A model generated the notes under the pieces. It had not been told where the DNA came from. It did no database searches and saw nothing but the letters and a program-made list of their open reading frames with translations. Below are positions 22,188 through 36,600 of a stretch of DNA of 64,000 bases, piece after piece (positions within the stretch are counted from its first letter, which is position 1; the number at the start of each line of letters is the position of its first letter). Location: NCBI GenBank assembly GCA_947561715.1, contig OX387197.1:15311001-15375000 (forward strand). The letters are read 5' to 3'. The DNA comes from Ascidia mentula (Eukaryota > Chordata > Ascidiacea > Phlebobranchia > Ascidiidae). The translations under genes and the position numbers were made by a program.

Positions 22188-25100
22188 GTGCCGCGGTTAC
22201 AACCCCCATTTGCGTGGACAAGGAACTGTCCTGGACAGCAATATGGCCTACTGAGCACAGCACGCGTGCTCTATGACGTGGACAATTTATATTGTGACAG
22301 AGGTCTACACGCTAGGACTTTCCCGCCTCTGCAACTGACTTCCACAGAAATACCGACATGCGGCTTGAAGTACACAGCAGGAGGGATCCTGGTGGACGGT
22401 ACGACACGGCCTATGATCGCGAATCGGCGGCCGCACGCGTCGGGGCAGCAACAGCAGGGGGCGCTCGCAAACGATCGAGTGGAAAAGGTGGCCCGAGCAG
22501 GGCGTGATGCTTACCTTATTCAAACAGAATGGGGGTCCGGGGCGAGGGGGCAGGTTGGGCTTGTGGCTACTTTCGGTGCTTGCGCCGTCGCGGGCACTCG
22601 GAACGGCGATTTTCAACACCGAGTGCAGCGGGTGTAATTACCACGGCGGCATCGACTGAAAACGGTGTGCCTGCCCCTGGACAGTAATGAGGCATAATGA
22701 GCGCGAGTCGGCACCGACGCAACGCAGCAACGGCAGCAGGGGGTCTCTTGCAAAACGATTAAGTCAAAAAAGTAGCCCAAGCAGGGCGTGATGCTTACCT
22801 TATTCAAATAGAATGCCGGTCCGTGGCAGGGGGACAGGTTGGGCTTGTGGGTAATTTTGCCGGTTGCCCCATCGCAGGCACTCGGACTGGCGACTTTGAA
22901 CACTGAGTGCCGCGGTTACAACCCCCATTTGCGTGGACAAGGAACTGTCCTGGACAGCAATATGGCCTACGGAGCACAGCACGCGTGCTCTATGACGTGG
23001 ACAATTTATATTGTGACAGAGGTCTACACGCTAGGACTTTCCCGCCTCTGCAACTGACTTCCACAGAAATACCGACATGCGGCTTGAAGTACACAGCAGG
23101 AGGGATCCTGGTGGACGGTACGACACGGCCTATGATCGCGAATCGGCGGCCGCACGCGTCGGGGCAGCAACAGCAGGGGGCGCTCGCAAACGATCGAGTG
23201 GAAAAGGTGGCCCGAGCAGGGCGTGATGCTTACCTTATTCAAACAGAATGGGGGTCCGGGGCGAGGGGGCAGGTTGGGCTTGTGGCTACTTTCGGTGCTT
23301 GCGCCGTCGCGGGCACTCGGAACGGCGATTTTCAACACCGAGTGCAGCGGGTGTAATTACCACGGCGGCATCGACTGAAAACGGTGTGCCTGCCCCTGGA
23401 CAGTAATGAGGCATAATGAGCGCGAGTCGGCACCGACGCAACGCAGCAACGGCAGCAGGGGGTCTCTTGCAAAACGATTAAGTCAAAAAAGTAGCCCAAG
23501 CAGGGCGTGATGCTTACCTTATTCAAATAGAATGCCGGTCCGTGGCAGGGGGACAGGTTGGGCTTGTGGGTAATTTTGCCGGTTGCCCCATCGCAGGCAC
23601 TCGGACTGGCGACTTTGAACACTGAGTGCCGCGGTTACAACCCCCATTTGCGTGGACAAGGAACTGTCCTGGACAGCAATATGGCCTACGGAGCACAGCA
23701 CGCGTGCTCTGTGACGTATACAATTTATATTGTGACAGAGGTCTACACGCTAGGACTTTCCCGCCTCTGCAACTGACTTCCACAGAAATACCGACATGCG
23801 GCTTGAAGTACACAGCAGGAGGGATCCTGGTGGACGGTACGACACGGCCTATGATCGCGAATCGGCGGCCGCACGCGTCGGGGCAGCAACAGCAGGGGGC
23901 GCTCGCAAACGATCGAGTGGAAAAGGTGGCCCGAGCAGGGCGTGATGCTTACCTTATTCAAACAGAATGGGGGTCCGGGGCGAGGGGGCAGGTTGGGCTT
24001 GTGGCTACTTTCGGTGCTTGCGCCGTCGCGGGCACTCGGAACGGCGATTTTCAACACCGAGTGCAGCGGGTGTAATTACCACGGCGGCATCGACTGAAAA
24101 CGGTGTGCCTGCCCCTGGACAGTAATGAGGCATAATGAGCGCGAGTCGGCACCGACGCAACGCAGCAACGGCAGCAGGGGGTCTCTTGCAAAACGATTAA
24201 GTCAAAAAAGTAGCCCAAGCAGGGCGTGATGCTTACCTTATTCAAATAGAATGCCGGTCCGTGGCAGGGGGACAGGTTGGGCTTGTGGGTAATTTTGCCG
24301 GTTGCCCCATCGCAGGCACTCGGACTGGCGACTTTGAACACTGAGTGCCGCGGTTACAACCCCCATTTGCGTGGACAAGGAACTGTCCTGGACAGCAATA
24401 TGGCCTACTGAGCACAGCACGCGTGCTCTATGACGTGGACAATTTATATTGTGACAGAGGTCTACACGCTAGGACTTTCCCGCCTCTGCAACTGACTTCC
24501 ACAGAAATACCGACATGCGGCTTGAAGTACACAGCAGGAGGGATCCTGGTGGACGGTACGACACGGCCTATGATCGCGAATCGGCGGCCGCACGCGTCGG
24601 GGCAGCAACAGCAGGGGGCGCTCGCAAACGATCGAGTGGAAAAGGTGGCCCGAGCAGGGCGTGATGCTTACCTTATTCAAACAGAATGGGGGTCCGGGGC
24701 GAGGGGGCAGGTTGGGCTTGTGGCTACTTTCGGTGCTTGCGCCGTCGCGGGCACTCGGAACGGCGATTTTCAACACCGAGTGCAGCGGGTGTAATTACCA
24801 CGGCGGCATCGACTGAAAACGGTGTGCCTGCCCCTGGACAGTAATGAGGCATAATGAGCGCGAGTCGGCACCGACGCAACGCAGCAACGGCAGCAGGGGG
24901 TCTCTTGCAAAACGATTAAGTCAAAAAAGTAGCCCAAGCAGGGCGTGATGCTTACCTTATTCAAATAGAATGCCGGTCCGTGGCAGGGGGACAGGTTGGG
25001 CTTGTGGGTAATTTTGCCGGTTGCCCCATCGCAGGCACTCGGACTGGCGACTTTGAACACTGAGTGCCGCGGTTACAACCCCCATTTGCGTGGACAAGGA

Positions 25101-28100
25101 ACTGTCCTGGACAGCAATATGGCCTACGGAGCACAGCACGCGTGCTCTATGACGTGGACAATTTATATTGTGACAGAGGTCTACACGCTAGGACTTTCCC
25201 GCCTCTGCAACTGACTTCCACAGAAATACCGACATGCGGCTTGAAGTACACAGCAGGAGGGATCCTGGTGGACGGTACGACACGGCCTATGATCGCGAAT
25301 CGGCGGCCGCACGCGTCGGGGCAGCAACAGCAGGGGGCGCTCGCAAACGATCGAGTGGAAAAGGTGGCCCGAGCAGGGCGTGATGCTTACCTTATTCAAA
25401 CAGAATGGGGGTCCGGGGCGAGGGGGCAGGTTGGGCTTGTGGCTACTTTCGGTGCTTGCGCCGTCGCGGGCACTCGGAACGGCGATTTTCAACACCGAGT
25501 GCAGCGGGTGTAATTACCACGGCGGCATCGACTGAAAACGGTGTGCCTGCCCCTGGACAGTAATGAGGCATAATGAGCGCGAGTCGGCACCGACGCAACG
25601 CAGCAACGGCAGCAGGGGGTCTCTTGCAAAACGATTAAGTCAAAAAAGTAGCCCAAGCAGGGCGTGATGCTTACCTTATTCAAATAGAATGCCGGTCCGT
25701 GGCAGGGGGACAGGTTGGGCTTGTGGGTAATTTTGCCGGTTGCCCCATCGCAGGCACTCGGACTGGCGACTTTGAACACTGAGTGCCGCGGTTACAACCC
25801 CCATTTGCGTGGACAAGGAACTGTCCTGGACAGCAATATGGCCTACTGAGCACAGCACGCGTGCTCTATGACGTGGACAATTTATATTGTGACAGAGGTC
25901 TACACGCTAGGACTTTCCCGCCTCTGCAACTGACTTCCACAGAAATACCGACATGCGGCTTGAAGTACACAGCAGGAGGGATCCTGGTGGACGGTACGAC
26001 ACGGCCTATGATCGCGAATCGGCGGCCGCACGCGTCGGGGCAGCAACAGCAGGGGGCGCTCGCAAACGATCGAGTGGAAAAGGTGGCCCGAGCAGGGCGT
26101 GATGCTTACCTTATTCAAACAGAATGGGGGTCCGGGGCGAGGGGGCAGGTTGGGCTTGTGGCTACTTTCGGTGCTTGCGCCGTCGCGGGCACTCGGAACG
26201 GCGATTTTCAACACCGAGTGCAGCGGGTGTAATTACCACGGCGGCATCGACAAAAACGGTGTGCCTGCCCCTGGACAGTAATGAGGCATAATGAGCGCGA
26301 GTCGGCACCGACGCAACGCAGCAACGGCAGCAGGGGGTCTCTTGCAAAACGATTAAGTCAAAAAAGTAGCCCAAGCAGGGCGTGATGCTTACCTTATTCA
26401 AATAGAATGCCGGTCCGTGGCAGGGGGACAGGTTGGGCTTGTGGGTAATTTTGCCGGTTGCCCCATCGCAGGCACTCGGACTGGCGACTTTGAACACTGA
26501 GTGCCGCGGTTACAACCCCCATTTGCGTGGACAAGGAACTGTCCTGGACAGCAATATGGCCTACGGAGCACAGCACGCGTGCTCTGTGACGTATACAATT
26601 TATATTGTGACAGAGGTCTACACGCTAGGACTTTCCCGCCTCTGCAACTGACTTCCACAGAAATACCGACATGCGGCTTGAAGTACACAGCAGGAGGGAT
26701 CCTGGTGGACGGTACGACACGGCCTATGATCGCGAATCGGCGGCCGCACGCGTCGGGGCAGCAACAGCAGGGGGCGCTCGCAAACGATCGAGTGGAAAAG
26801 GTGGCCCGAGCAGGGCGTGATGCTTACCTTATTCAAACAGAATGGGGGTCCGGGGCGAGGGGGCAGGTTGGGCTTGTGGCTACTTTCGGTGCTTGCGCCG
26901 TCGCGGGCACTCGGAACGGCGATTTTCAACACCGAGTGCAGCGGGTGTAATTACCACGGCGGCATCGACTGAAAACGGTGTGCCTGCCCCTGGACAGTAA
27001 TGAGGCATAATGAGCGCGAGTCGGCACCGACGCAACGCAGCAACGGCAGCAGGGGGTCTCTTGCAAAACGATTAAGTCAAAAAAGTAGCCCAAGCAGGGC
27101 GTGATGCTTACCTTATTCAAATAGAATGCCGGTCCGTGGCAGGGGGACAGGTTGGGCTTGTGGGTAATTTTGCCGGTTGCCCCATCGCAGGCACTCGGAC
27201 TGGCGACTTTGAACACTGAGTGCCGCGGTTACAACCCCCATTTGCGTGGACAAGGAACTGTCCTGGACAGCAATATGGCCTACGGAGCACAGCACGCGTG
27301 CTCTATGACGTGGACAATTTATATTGTGACAGAGGTCTACACGCTAGGACTTTCCCGCCTCTGCAACTGACTTCCACAGAAATACCGACATGCGGCTTGA
27401 AGTACACAGCAGGAGGGATCCTGGTGGACGGTACGACACGGCCTATGATCGCGAATCGGCGGCCGCACGCGTCGGGGCAGCAACAGCAGGGGGCGCTCGC
27501 AAACGATCGAGTGGAAAAGGTGGCCCGAGCAGGGCGTGATGCTTACCTTATTCAAACAGAATGGGGGTCCGGGGCGAGGGGGCAGGTTGGGCTTGTGGCT
27601 ACTTTCGGTGCTTGCGCCGTCGCGGGCACTCGGAACGGCGATTTTCAACACCGAGTGCAGCGGGTGTAATTACCACGGCGGCATCGACTGAAAACGGTGT
27701 GCCTGCCCCTGGACAGTAATGAGGCATAATGAGCGCGAGTCGGCACCGACGCAACGCAGCAACGGCAGCAGGGGGTCTCTTGCAAAACGATTAAGTCAAA
27801 AAAGTAGCCCAAGCAGGGCGTGATGCTTACCTTATTCAAATAGAATGCCGGTCCGTGGCAGGGGGACAGGTTGGGCTTGTGGGTAATTTTGCCGGTTGCC
27901 CCATCGCAGGCACTCGGACTGGCGACTTTGAACACTGAGTGCCGCGGTTACAACCCCCATTTGCGTGGACAAGGAACTGTCCTGGACAGCAATATGGCCT
28001 ACTGAGCACAGCACGCGTGCTCTATGACGTGGACAATTTATATTGTGACAGAGGTCTACACGCTAGGACTTTCCCGCCTCTGCAACTGACTTCCACAGAA

Positions 28101-30095
28101 ATACCGACATGCGGCTTGAAGTACACAGCAGGAGGGATCCTGGTGGACGGTACGACACGGCCTATGATCGCGAATCGGCGGCCGCACGCGTCGGGGCAGC
28201 AACAGCAGGGGGCGCTCGCAAACGATCGAGTGGAAAAGGTGGCCCGAGCAGGGCGTGATGCTTACCTTATTCAAACAGAATGGGGGTCCGGGGCGAGGGG
28301 GCAGGTTGGGCTTGTGGCTACTTTCGGTGCTTGCGCCGTCGCGGGCACTCGGAACGGCGATTTTCAACACCGAGTGCAGCGGGTGTAATTACCACGGCGG
28401 CATCGACTGAAAACGGTGTGCCTGCCCCTGGACAGTAATGAGGCATAATGAGCGCGAGTCGGCACCGACGCAACGCAGCAACGGCAGCAGGGGGTCTCTT
28501 GCAAAACGATTAAGTCAAAAAAGTAGCCCAAGCAGGGCGTGATGCTTACCTTATTCAAATAGAATGCCGGTCCGTGGCAGGGGGACAGGTTGGGCTTGTG
28601 GGTAATTTTGCCGGTTGCCCCATCGCAGGCACTCGGACTGGCGACTTTGAACACTGAGTGCCGCGGTTACAACCCCCATTTGCGTGGACAAGGAACTGTC
28701 CTGGACAGCAATATGGCCTACGGAGCACAGCACGCGTGCTCTATGACGTGGACAATTTATATTGTGACAGAGGTCTACACGCTAGGACTTTCCCGCCTCT
28801 GCAACTGACTTCCACAGAAATACCGACATGCGGCTTGAAGTACACAGCAGGAGGGATCCTGGTGGACGGTACGACACGGCCTATGATCGCGAATCGGCGG
28901 CCGCACGCGTCGGGGCAGCAACAGCAGGGGGCGCTCGCAAACGATCGAGTGGAAAAGGTGGCCCGAGCAGGGCGTGATGCTTACCTTATTCAAACAGAAT
29001 GGGGGTCCGGGGCGAGGGGGCAGGTTGGGCTTGTGGCTACTTTCGGTGCTTGCGCCGTCGCGGGCACTCGGAACGGCGATTTTCAACACCGAGTGCAGCG
29101 GGTGTAATTACCACGGCGGCATCGACTGAAAACGGTGTGCCTGCCCCTGGACAGTAATGAGGCATAATGAGCGCGAGTCGGCACCGACGCAACGCAGCAA
29201 CGGCAGCAGGGGGTCTCTTGCAAAACGATTAAGTCAAAAAAGTAGCCCAAGCAGGGCGTGATGCTTACCTTATTCAAATAGAATGCCGGTCCGTGGCAGG
29301 GGGACAGGTTGGGCTTGTGGGTAATTTTGCCGGTTGCCCCATCGCAGGCACTCGGACTGGCGACTTTGAACACTGAGTGCCGCGGTTACAACCCCCATTT
29401 GCGTGGACAAGGAACTGTCCTGGACAGCAATATGGCCTACGGAGCACAGCACGCGTGCTCTATGACGTGGACAATTTATATTGTGACAGAGGTCTACACG
29501 CTAGGACTTTCCCGCCTCTGCAACTGACTTCCACAGAAATACCGACATGCGGCTTGAAGTACACAGCAGGAGGGATCCTGGTGGACGGTACGACACGGCC
29601 TATGATCGCGAATCGGCGGCCGCACGCGTCGGGGCAGCAACAGCAGGGGGCGCTCGCAAACGATCGAGTGGAAAAGGTGGCCCGAGCAGGGCGTGATGCT
29701 TACCTTATTCAAACAGAATGGGGGTCCGGGGCGAGGGGGCAGGTTGGGCTTGTGGCTACTTTCGGTGCTTGCGCCGTCGCGGGCACTCGGAACGGCGATT
29801 TTCAACACCGAGTGCAGCGGGTGTAATTACCACGGCGGCATCGACTGAAAACGGTGTGCCTGCCCCTGGACAGTAATGAGGCATAATGAGCGCGAGTCGG
29901 CACCGACGCAACGCAGCAACGGCAGCAGGGGGTCTCTTGCAAAACGATTAAGTCAAAAAAGTAGCCCAAGCAGGGCGTGATGCTTACCTTATTCAAATAG
30001 AATGCCGGTCCGTGGCAGGGGGACAGGTTGGGCTTGTGGGTAATTTTGCCGGTTGCCCCATCGCAGGCACTCGGACTGGCGACTTTGAACACTGA
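22188..30095. repeat. Eleven-unit block HOR-11, copy 1 (units 31-41; 7,908 bp)
   Basis: Unit types are 4-3-1-4-3-5-1-3-4-3-3. This irregular order contains one T5 (unit 36, from 25783) and is rich in T3, which is scarce elsewhere. The same eleven types in the same order recur at 49500-57407, also preceded by two HOR-7 blocks. That makes chance recurrence very unlikely and marks a segmental duplication. Confidence 0.9.
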
Positions 30096-30814
30096 GTGCC
30101 GCGGTTACAACCCCCATTTGCGTGGACAAGGAACTGTCCTGGACAGCAATATGGCCTACGGAGCACAGCACGCGTGCTCTATGACGTGGACAATTTATAT
30201 TGTGACAGAGGTCTACACGCTAGGACTTTCCCGCCTCTGCAACTGACTTCCACAGAAATACCGACATGCGGCTTGAAGTACACAGCAGGAGGGATCCTGG
30301 TGGACGGTACGACACGGCCTATGATCGCGAATCGGCGGCCGCACGCGTCGGGGCAGCAACAGCAGGGGGCGCTCGCAAACGATCGAGTGGAAAAGGTGGC
30401 CCGAGCAGGGCGTGATGCTTACCTTATTCAAACAGAATGGGGGTCCGGGGCGAGGGGGCAGGTTGGGCTTGTGGCTACTTTCGGTGCTTGCGCCGTCGCG
30501 GGCACTCGGAACGGCGATTTTCAACACCGAGTGCAGCGGGTGTAATTACCACGGCGGCATCGACTGAAAACGGTGTGCCTGCCCCTGGACAGTAATGAGG
30601 CATAATGAGCGCGAGTCGGCACCGACGCAACGCAGCAACGGCAGCAGGGGGTCTCTTGCAAAACGATTAAGTCAAAAAAGTAGCCCAAGCAGGGCGTGAT
30701 GCTTACCTTATTCAAATAGAATGCCGGTCCGTGGCAGGGGGACAGGTTGGGCTTGTGGGTAATTTTGCCGGTTGCCCCATCGCAGGCACTCGGACTGGCG
30801 ACTTTGAACACTGA
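30096..30814. repeat. Single unit 42 (type T3) after HOR-11 copy 1
   Basis: This is a third consecutive T3 unit. After the other copy of HOR-11 the corresponding unit (57408) is T4, so this is the right-hand breakpoint of the 25-unit duplication at unit resolution. Confidence 0.9.
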
Positions 30815-33690
30815 GTGCCGCGGTTACAACCCCCATTTGCGTGGACAAGGAACTGTCCTGGACAGCAATATGGCCTACGGAGCACAGCACGCGTGCTCTG
30901 TGACGTATACAATTTATATTGTGACAGAGGTCTACACGCTAGGACTTTCCCGCCTCTGCAACTGACTTCCACAGAAATACCGACATGCGGCTTGAAGTAC
31001 ACAGCAGGAGGGATCCTGGTGGACGGTACGACACGGCCTATGATCGCGAATCGGCGGCCGCACGCGTCGGGGCAGCAACAGCAGGGGGCGCTCGCAAACG
31101 ATCGAGTGGAAAAGGTGGCCCGAGCAGGGCGTGATGCTTACCTTATTCAAACAGAATGGGGGTCCGGGGCGAGGGGGCAGGTTGGGCTTGTGGCTACTTT
31201 CGGTGCTTGCGCCGTCGCGGGCACTCGGAACGGCGATTTTCAACACCGAGTGCAGCGGGTGTAATTACCACGGCGGCATCGACTGAAAACGGTGTGCCTG
31301 CCCCTGGACAGTAATGAGGCATAATGAGCGCGAGTCGGCACCGACGCAACGCAGCAACGGCAGCAGGGGGTCTCTTGCAAAACGATTAAGTCAAAAAAGT
31401 AGCCCAAGCAGGGCGTGATGCTTACCTTATTCAAATAGAATGCCGGTCCGTGGCAGGGGGACAGGTTGGGCTTGTGGGTAATTTTGCCGGTTGCCCCATC
31501 GCAGGCACTCGGACTGGCGACTTTGAACACTGAGTGCCGCGGTTACAACCCCCATTTGCGTGGACAAGGAACTGTCCTGGACAGCAATATGGCCTACGGA
31601 GCACAGCACGCGTGCTCTGTGACGTATACAATTTATATTGTGACAGAGGTCTACACGCTAGGACTTTCCCGCCTCTGCAACTGACTTCCACAGAAATACC
31701 GACATGCGGCTTGAAGTACACAGCAGGAGGGATCCTGGTGGACGGTACGACACGGCCTATGATCGCGAATCGGCGGCCGCACGCGTCGGGGCAGCAACAG
31801 CAGGGGGCGCTCGCAAACGATCGAGTGGAAAAGGTGGCCCGAGCAGGGCGTGATGCTTACCTTATTCAAACAGAATGGGGGTCCGGGGCGAGGGGGCAGG
31901 TTGGGCTTGTGGCTACTTTCGGTGCTTGCGCCGTCGCGGGCACTCGGAACGGCGATTTTCAACACCGAGTGCAGCGGGTGTAATTACCACGGCGGCATCG
32001 ACTGAAAACGGTGTGCCTGCCCCTGGACAGTAATGAGGCATAATGAGCGCGAGTCGGCACCGACGCAACGCAGCAACGGCAGCAGGGGGTCTCTTGCAAA
32101 ACGATTAAGTCAAAAAAGTAGCCCAAGCAGGGCGTGATGCTTACCTTATTCAAATAGAATGCCGGTCCGTGGCAGGGGGACAGGTTGGGCTTGTGGGTAA
32201 TTTTGCCGGTTGCCCCATCGCAGGCACTCGGACTGGCGACTTTGAACACTGAGTGCCGCGGTTACAACCCCCATTTGCGTGGACAAGGAACTGTCCTGGA
32301 CAGCAATATGGCCTACTGAGCACAGCACGCGTGCTCTATGACGTGGACAATTTATATTGTGACAGAGGTCTACACGCTAGGACTTTCCCGCCTCTGCAAC
32401 TGACTTCCACAGAAATACCGACATGCGGCTTGAAGTACACAGCAGGAGGGATCCTGGTGGACGGTACGACACGGCCTATGATCGCGAATCGGCGGCCGCA
32501 CGCGTCGGGGCAGCAACAGCAGGGGGCGCTCGCAAACGATCGAGTGGAAAAGGTGGCCCGAGCAGGGCGTGATGCTTACCTTATTCAAACAGAATGGGGG
32601 TCCGGGGCGAGGGGGCAGGTTGGGCTTGTGGCTACTTTCGGTGCTTGCGCCGTCGCGGGCACTCGGAACGGCGATTTTCAACACCGAGTGCAGCGGGTGT
32701 AATTACCACGGCGGCATCGACTGAAAACGGTGTGCCTGCCCCTGGACAGTAATGAGGCATAATGAGCGCGAGTCGGCACCGACGCAACGCAGCAACGGCA
32801 GCAGGGGGTCTCTTGCAAAACGATTAAGTCAAAAAAGTAGCCCAAGCAGGGCGTGATGCTTACCTTATTCAAATAGAATGCCGGTCCGTGGCAGGGGGAC
32901 AGGTTGGGCTTGTGGGTAATTTTGCCGGTTGCCCCATCGCAGGCACTCGGACTGGCGACTTTGAACACTGAGTGCCGCGGTTACAACCCCCATTTGCGTG
33001 GACAAGGAACTGTCCTGGACAGCAATATGGCCTACGGAGCACAGCACGCGTGCTCTATGACGTGGACAATTTATATTGTGACAGAGGTCTACACGCTAGG
33101 ACTTTCCCGCCTCTGCAACTGACTTCCACAGAAATACCGACATGCGGCTTGAAGTACACAGCAGGAGGGATCCTGGTGGACGGTACGACACGGCCTATGA
33201 TCGCGAATCGGCGGCCGCACGCGTCGGGGCAGCAACAGCAGGGGGCGCTCGCAAACGATCGAGTGGAAAAGGTGGCCCGAGCAGGGCGTGATGCTTACCT
33301 TATTCAAACAGAATGGGGGTCCGGGGCGAGGGGGCAGGTTGGGCTTGTGGCTACTTTCGGTGCTTGCGCCGTCGCGGGCACTCGGAACGGCGATTTTCAA
33401 CACCGAGTGCAGCGGGTGTAATTACCACGGCGGCATCGACTGAAAACGGTGTGCCTGCCCCTGGACAGTAATGAGGCATAATGAGCGCGAGTCGGCACCG
33501 ACGCAACGCAGCAACGGCAGCAGGGGGTCTCTTGCAAAACGATTAAGTCAAAAAAGTAGCCCAAGCAGGGCGTGATGCTTACCTTATTCAAATAGAATGC
33601 CGGTCCGTGGCAGGGGGACAGGTTGGGCTTGTGGGTAATTTTGCCGGTTGCCCCATCGCAGGCACTCGGACTGGCGACTTTGAACACTGA
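30815..33690. repeat. Four-unit segment, types 1-1-4-3 (units 43-46)
   Basis: The order 1-1-4-3 followed by HOR-7 repeats what is seen at 9252-12127 followed by HOR-7 at 12128. Units 43-53 therefore match units 13-23 (7,906 bp each, offset 21,563 bp). This is a second long-range duplication, overlapping the source of the first one but with different endpoints. Confidence 0.88.
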
Positions 33691-36600
33691 GTGCCGCGGT
33701 TACAACCCCCATTTGCGTGGACAAGGAACTGTCCTGGACAGCAATATGGCCTACTGAGCACAGCACGCGTGCTCTATGACGTGGACAATTTATATTGTGA
33801 CAGAGGTCTACACGCTAGGACTTTCCCGCCTCTGCAACTGACTTCCACAGAAATACCGACATGCGGCTTGAAGTACACAGCAGGAGGGATCCTGGTGGAC
33901 GGTACGACACGGCCTATGATCGCGAATCGGCGGCCGCACGCGTCGGGGCAGCAACAGCAGGGGGCGCTCGCAAACGATCGAGTGGAAAAGGTGGCCCGAG
34001 CAGGGCGTGATGCTTACCTTATTCAAACAGAATGGGGGTCCGGGGCGAGGGGGCAGGTTGGGCTTGTGGCTACTTTCGGTGCTTGCGCCGTCGCGGGCAC
34101 TCGGAACGGCGATTTTCAACACCGAGTGCAGCGGGTGTAATTACCACGGCGGCATCGACAAAAACGGTGTGCCTGCCCCTGGACAGTAATGAGGCATAAT
34201 GAGCGCGAGTCGGCACCGACGCAACGCAGCAACGGCAGCAGGGGGTCTCTTGCAAAACGATTAAGTCAAAAAAGTAGCCCAAGCAGGGCGTGATGCTTAC
34301 CTTATTCAAATAGAATGCCGGTCCGTGGCAGGGGGACAGGTTGGGCTTGTGGGTAATTTTGCCGGTTGCCCCATCGCAGGCACTCGGACTGGCGACTTTG
34401 AACACTGAGTGCCGCGGTTACAACCCCCATTTGCGTGGACAAGGAACTGTCCTGGACAGCAATATGGCCTACTGAGCACAGCACGCGTGCTCTATGACGT
34501 GGACAATTTATATTGTGACAGAGGTCTACACGCTAGGACTTTCCCGCCTCTGCAACTGACTTCCACAGAAATACCGACATGCGGCTTGAAGTACACAGCA
34601 GGAGGGATCCTGGTGGACGGTACGACACGGCCTATGATCGCGAATCGGCGGCCGCACGCGTCGGGGCAGCAACAGCAGGGGGCGCTCGCAAACGATCGAG
34701 TGGAAAAGGTGGCCCGAGCAGGGCGTGATGCTTACCTTATTCAAACAGAATGGGGGTCCGGGGCGAGGGGGCAGGTTGGGCTTGTGGCTACTTTCGGTGC
34801 TTGCGCCGTCGCGGGCACTCGGAACGGCGATTTTCAACACCGAGTGCAGCGGGTGTAATTACCACGGCGGCATCGACAAAAACGGTGTGCCTGCCCCTGG
34901 ACAGTAATGAGGCATAATGAGCGCGAGTCGGCACCGACGCAACGCAGCAACGGCAGCAGGGGGTCTCTTGCAAAACGATTAAGTCAAAAAAGTAGCCCAA
35001 GCAGGGCGTGATGCTTACCTTATTCAAATAGAATGCCGGTCCGTGGCAGGGGGACAGGTTGGGCTTGTGGGTAATTTTGCCGGTTGCCCCATCGCAGGCA
35101 CTCGGACTGGCGACTTTGAACACTGAGTGCCGCGGTTACAACCCCCATTTGCGTGGACAAGGAACTGTCCTGGACAGCAATATGGCCTACGGAGCACAGC
35201 ACGCGTGCTCTGTGACGTATACAATTTATATTGTGACAGAGGTCTACACGCTAGGACTTTCCCGCCTCTGCAACTGACTTCCACAGAAATACCGACATGC
35301 GGCTTGAAGTACACAGCAGGAGGGATCCTGGTGGACGGTACGACACGGCCTATGATCGCGAATCGGCGGCCGCACGCGTCGGGGCAGCAACAGCAGGGGG
35401 CGCTCGCAAACGATCGAGTGGAAAAGGTGGCCCGAGCAGGGCGTGATGCTTACCTTATTCAAACAGAATGGGGGTCCGGGGCGAGGGGGCAGGTTGGGCT
35501 TGTGGCTACTTTCGGTGCTTGCGCCGTCGCGGGCACTCGGAACGGCGATTTTCAACACCGAGTGCAGCGGGTGTAATTACCACGGCGGCATCGACTGAAA
35601 ACGGTGTGCCTGCCCCTGGACAGTAATGAGGCATAATGAGCGCGAGTCGGCACCGACGCAACGCAGCAACGGCAGCAGGGGGTCTCTTGCAAAACGATTA
35701 AGTCAAAAAAGTAGCCCAAGCAGGGCGTGATGCTTACCTTATTCAAATAGAATGCCGGTCCGTGGCAGGGGGACAGGTTGGGCTTGTGGGTAATTTTGCC
35801 GGTTGCCCCATCGCAGGCACTCGGACTGGCGACTTTGAACACTGAGTGCCGCGGTTACAACCCCCATTTGCGTGGACAAGGAACTGTCCTGGACAGCAAT
35901 ATGGCCTACGGAGCACAGCACGCGTGCTCTGTGACGTATACAATTTATATTGTGACAGAGGTCTACACGCTAGGACTTTCCCGCCTCTGCAACTGACTTC
36001 CACAGAAATACCGACATGCGGCTTGAAGTACACAGCAGGAGGGATCCTGGTGGACGGTACGACACGGCCTATGATCGCGAATCGGCGGCCGCACGCGTCG
36101 GGGCAGCAACAGCAGGGGGCGCTCGCAAACGATCGAGTGGAAAAGGTGGCCCGAGCAGGGCGTGATGCTTACCTTATTCAAACAGAATGGGGGTCCGGGG
36201 CGAGGGGGCAGGTTGGGCTTGTGGCTACTTTCGGTGCTTGCGCCGTCGCGGGCACTCGGAACGGCGATTTTCAACACCGAGTGCAGCGGGTGTAATTACC
36301 ACGGCGGCATCGACTGAAAACGGTGTGCCTGCCCCTGGACAGTAATGAGGCATAATGAGCGCGAGTCGGCACCGACGCAACGCAGCAACGGCAGCAGGGG
36401 GTCTCTTGCAAAACGATTAAGTCAAAAAAGTAGCCCAAGCAGGGCGTGATGCTTACCTTATTCAAATAGAATGCCGGTCCGTGGCAGGGGGACAGGTTGG
36501 GCTTGTGGGTAATTTTGCCGGTTGCCCCATCGCAGGCACTCGGACTGGCGACTTTGAACACTGAGTGCCGCGGTTACAACCCCCATTTGCGTGGACAAGG

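Larger units (their letters stand above)
12128..30095. repeat. 17,968-bp segmental duplication within the array, copy 1 (units 17-41)
   Basis: The twenty-five unit types from 12128 onward (two HOR-7 blocks plus HOR-11) recur in the same order at 39440-57407, at a constant offset of 27,312 bp. Both copies contain seven T5 units at corresponding places, so their lengths are equal. The match stops on the left at unit 16 (T3) versus unit 54 (T4), and on the right at unit 42 (T3) versus unit 80 (T4). Because units are otherwise identical, true breakpoints can only be placed to within about one unit. Confidence 0.88.
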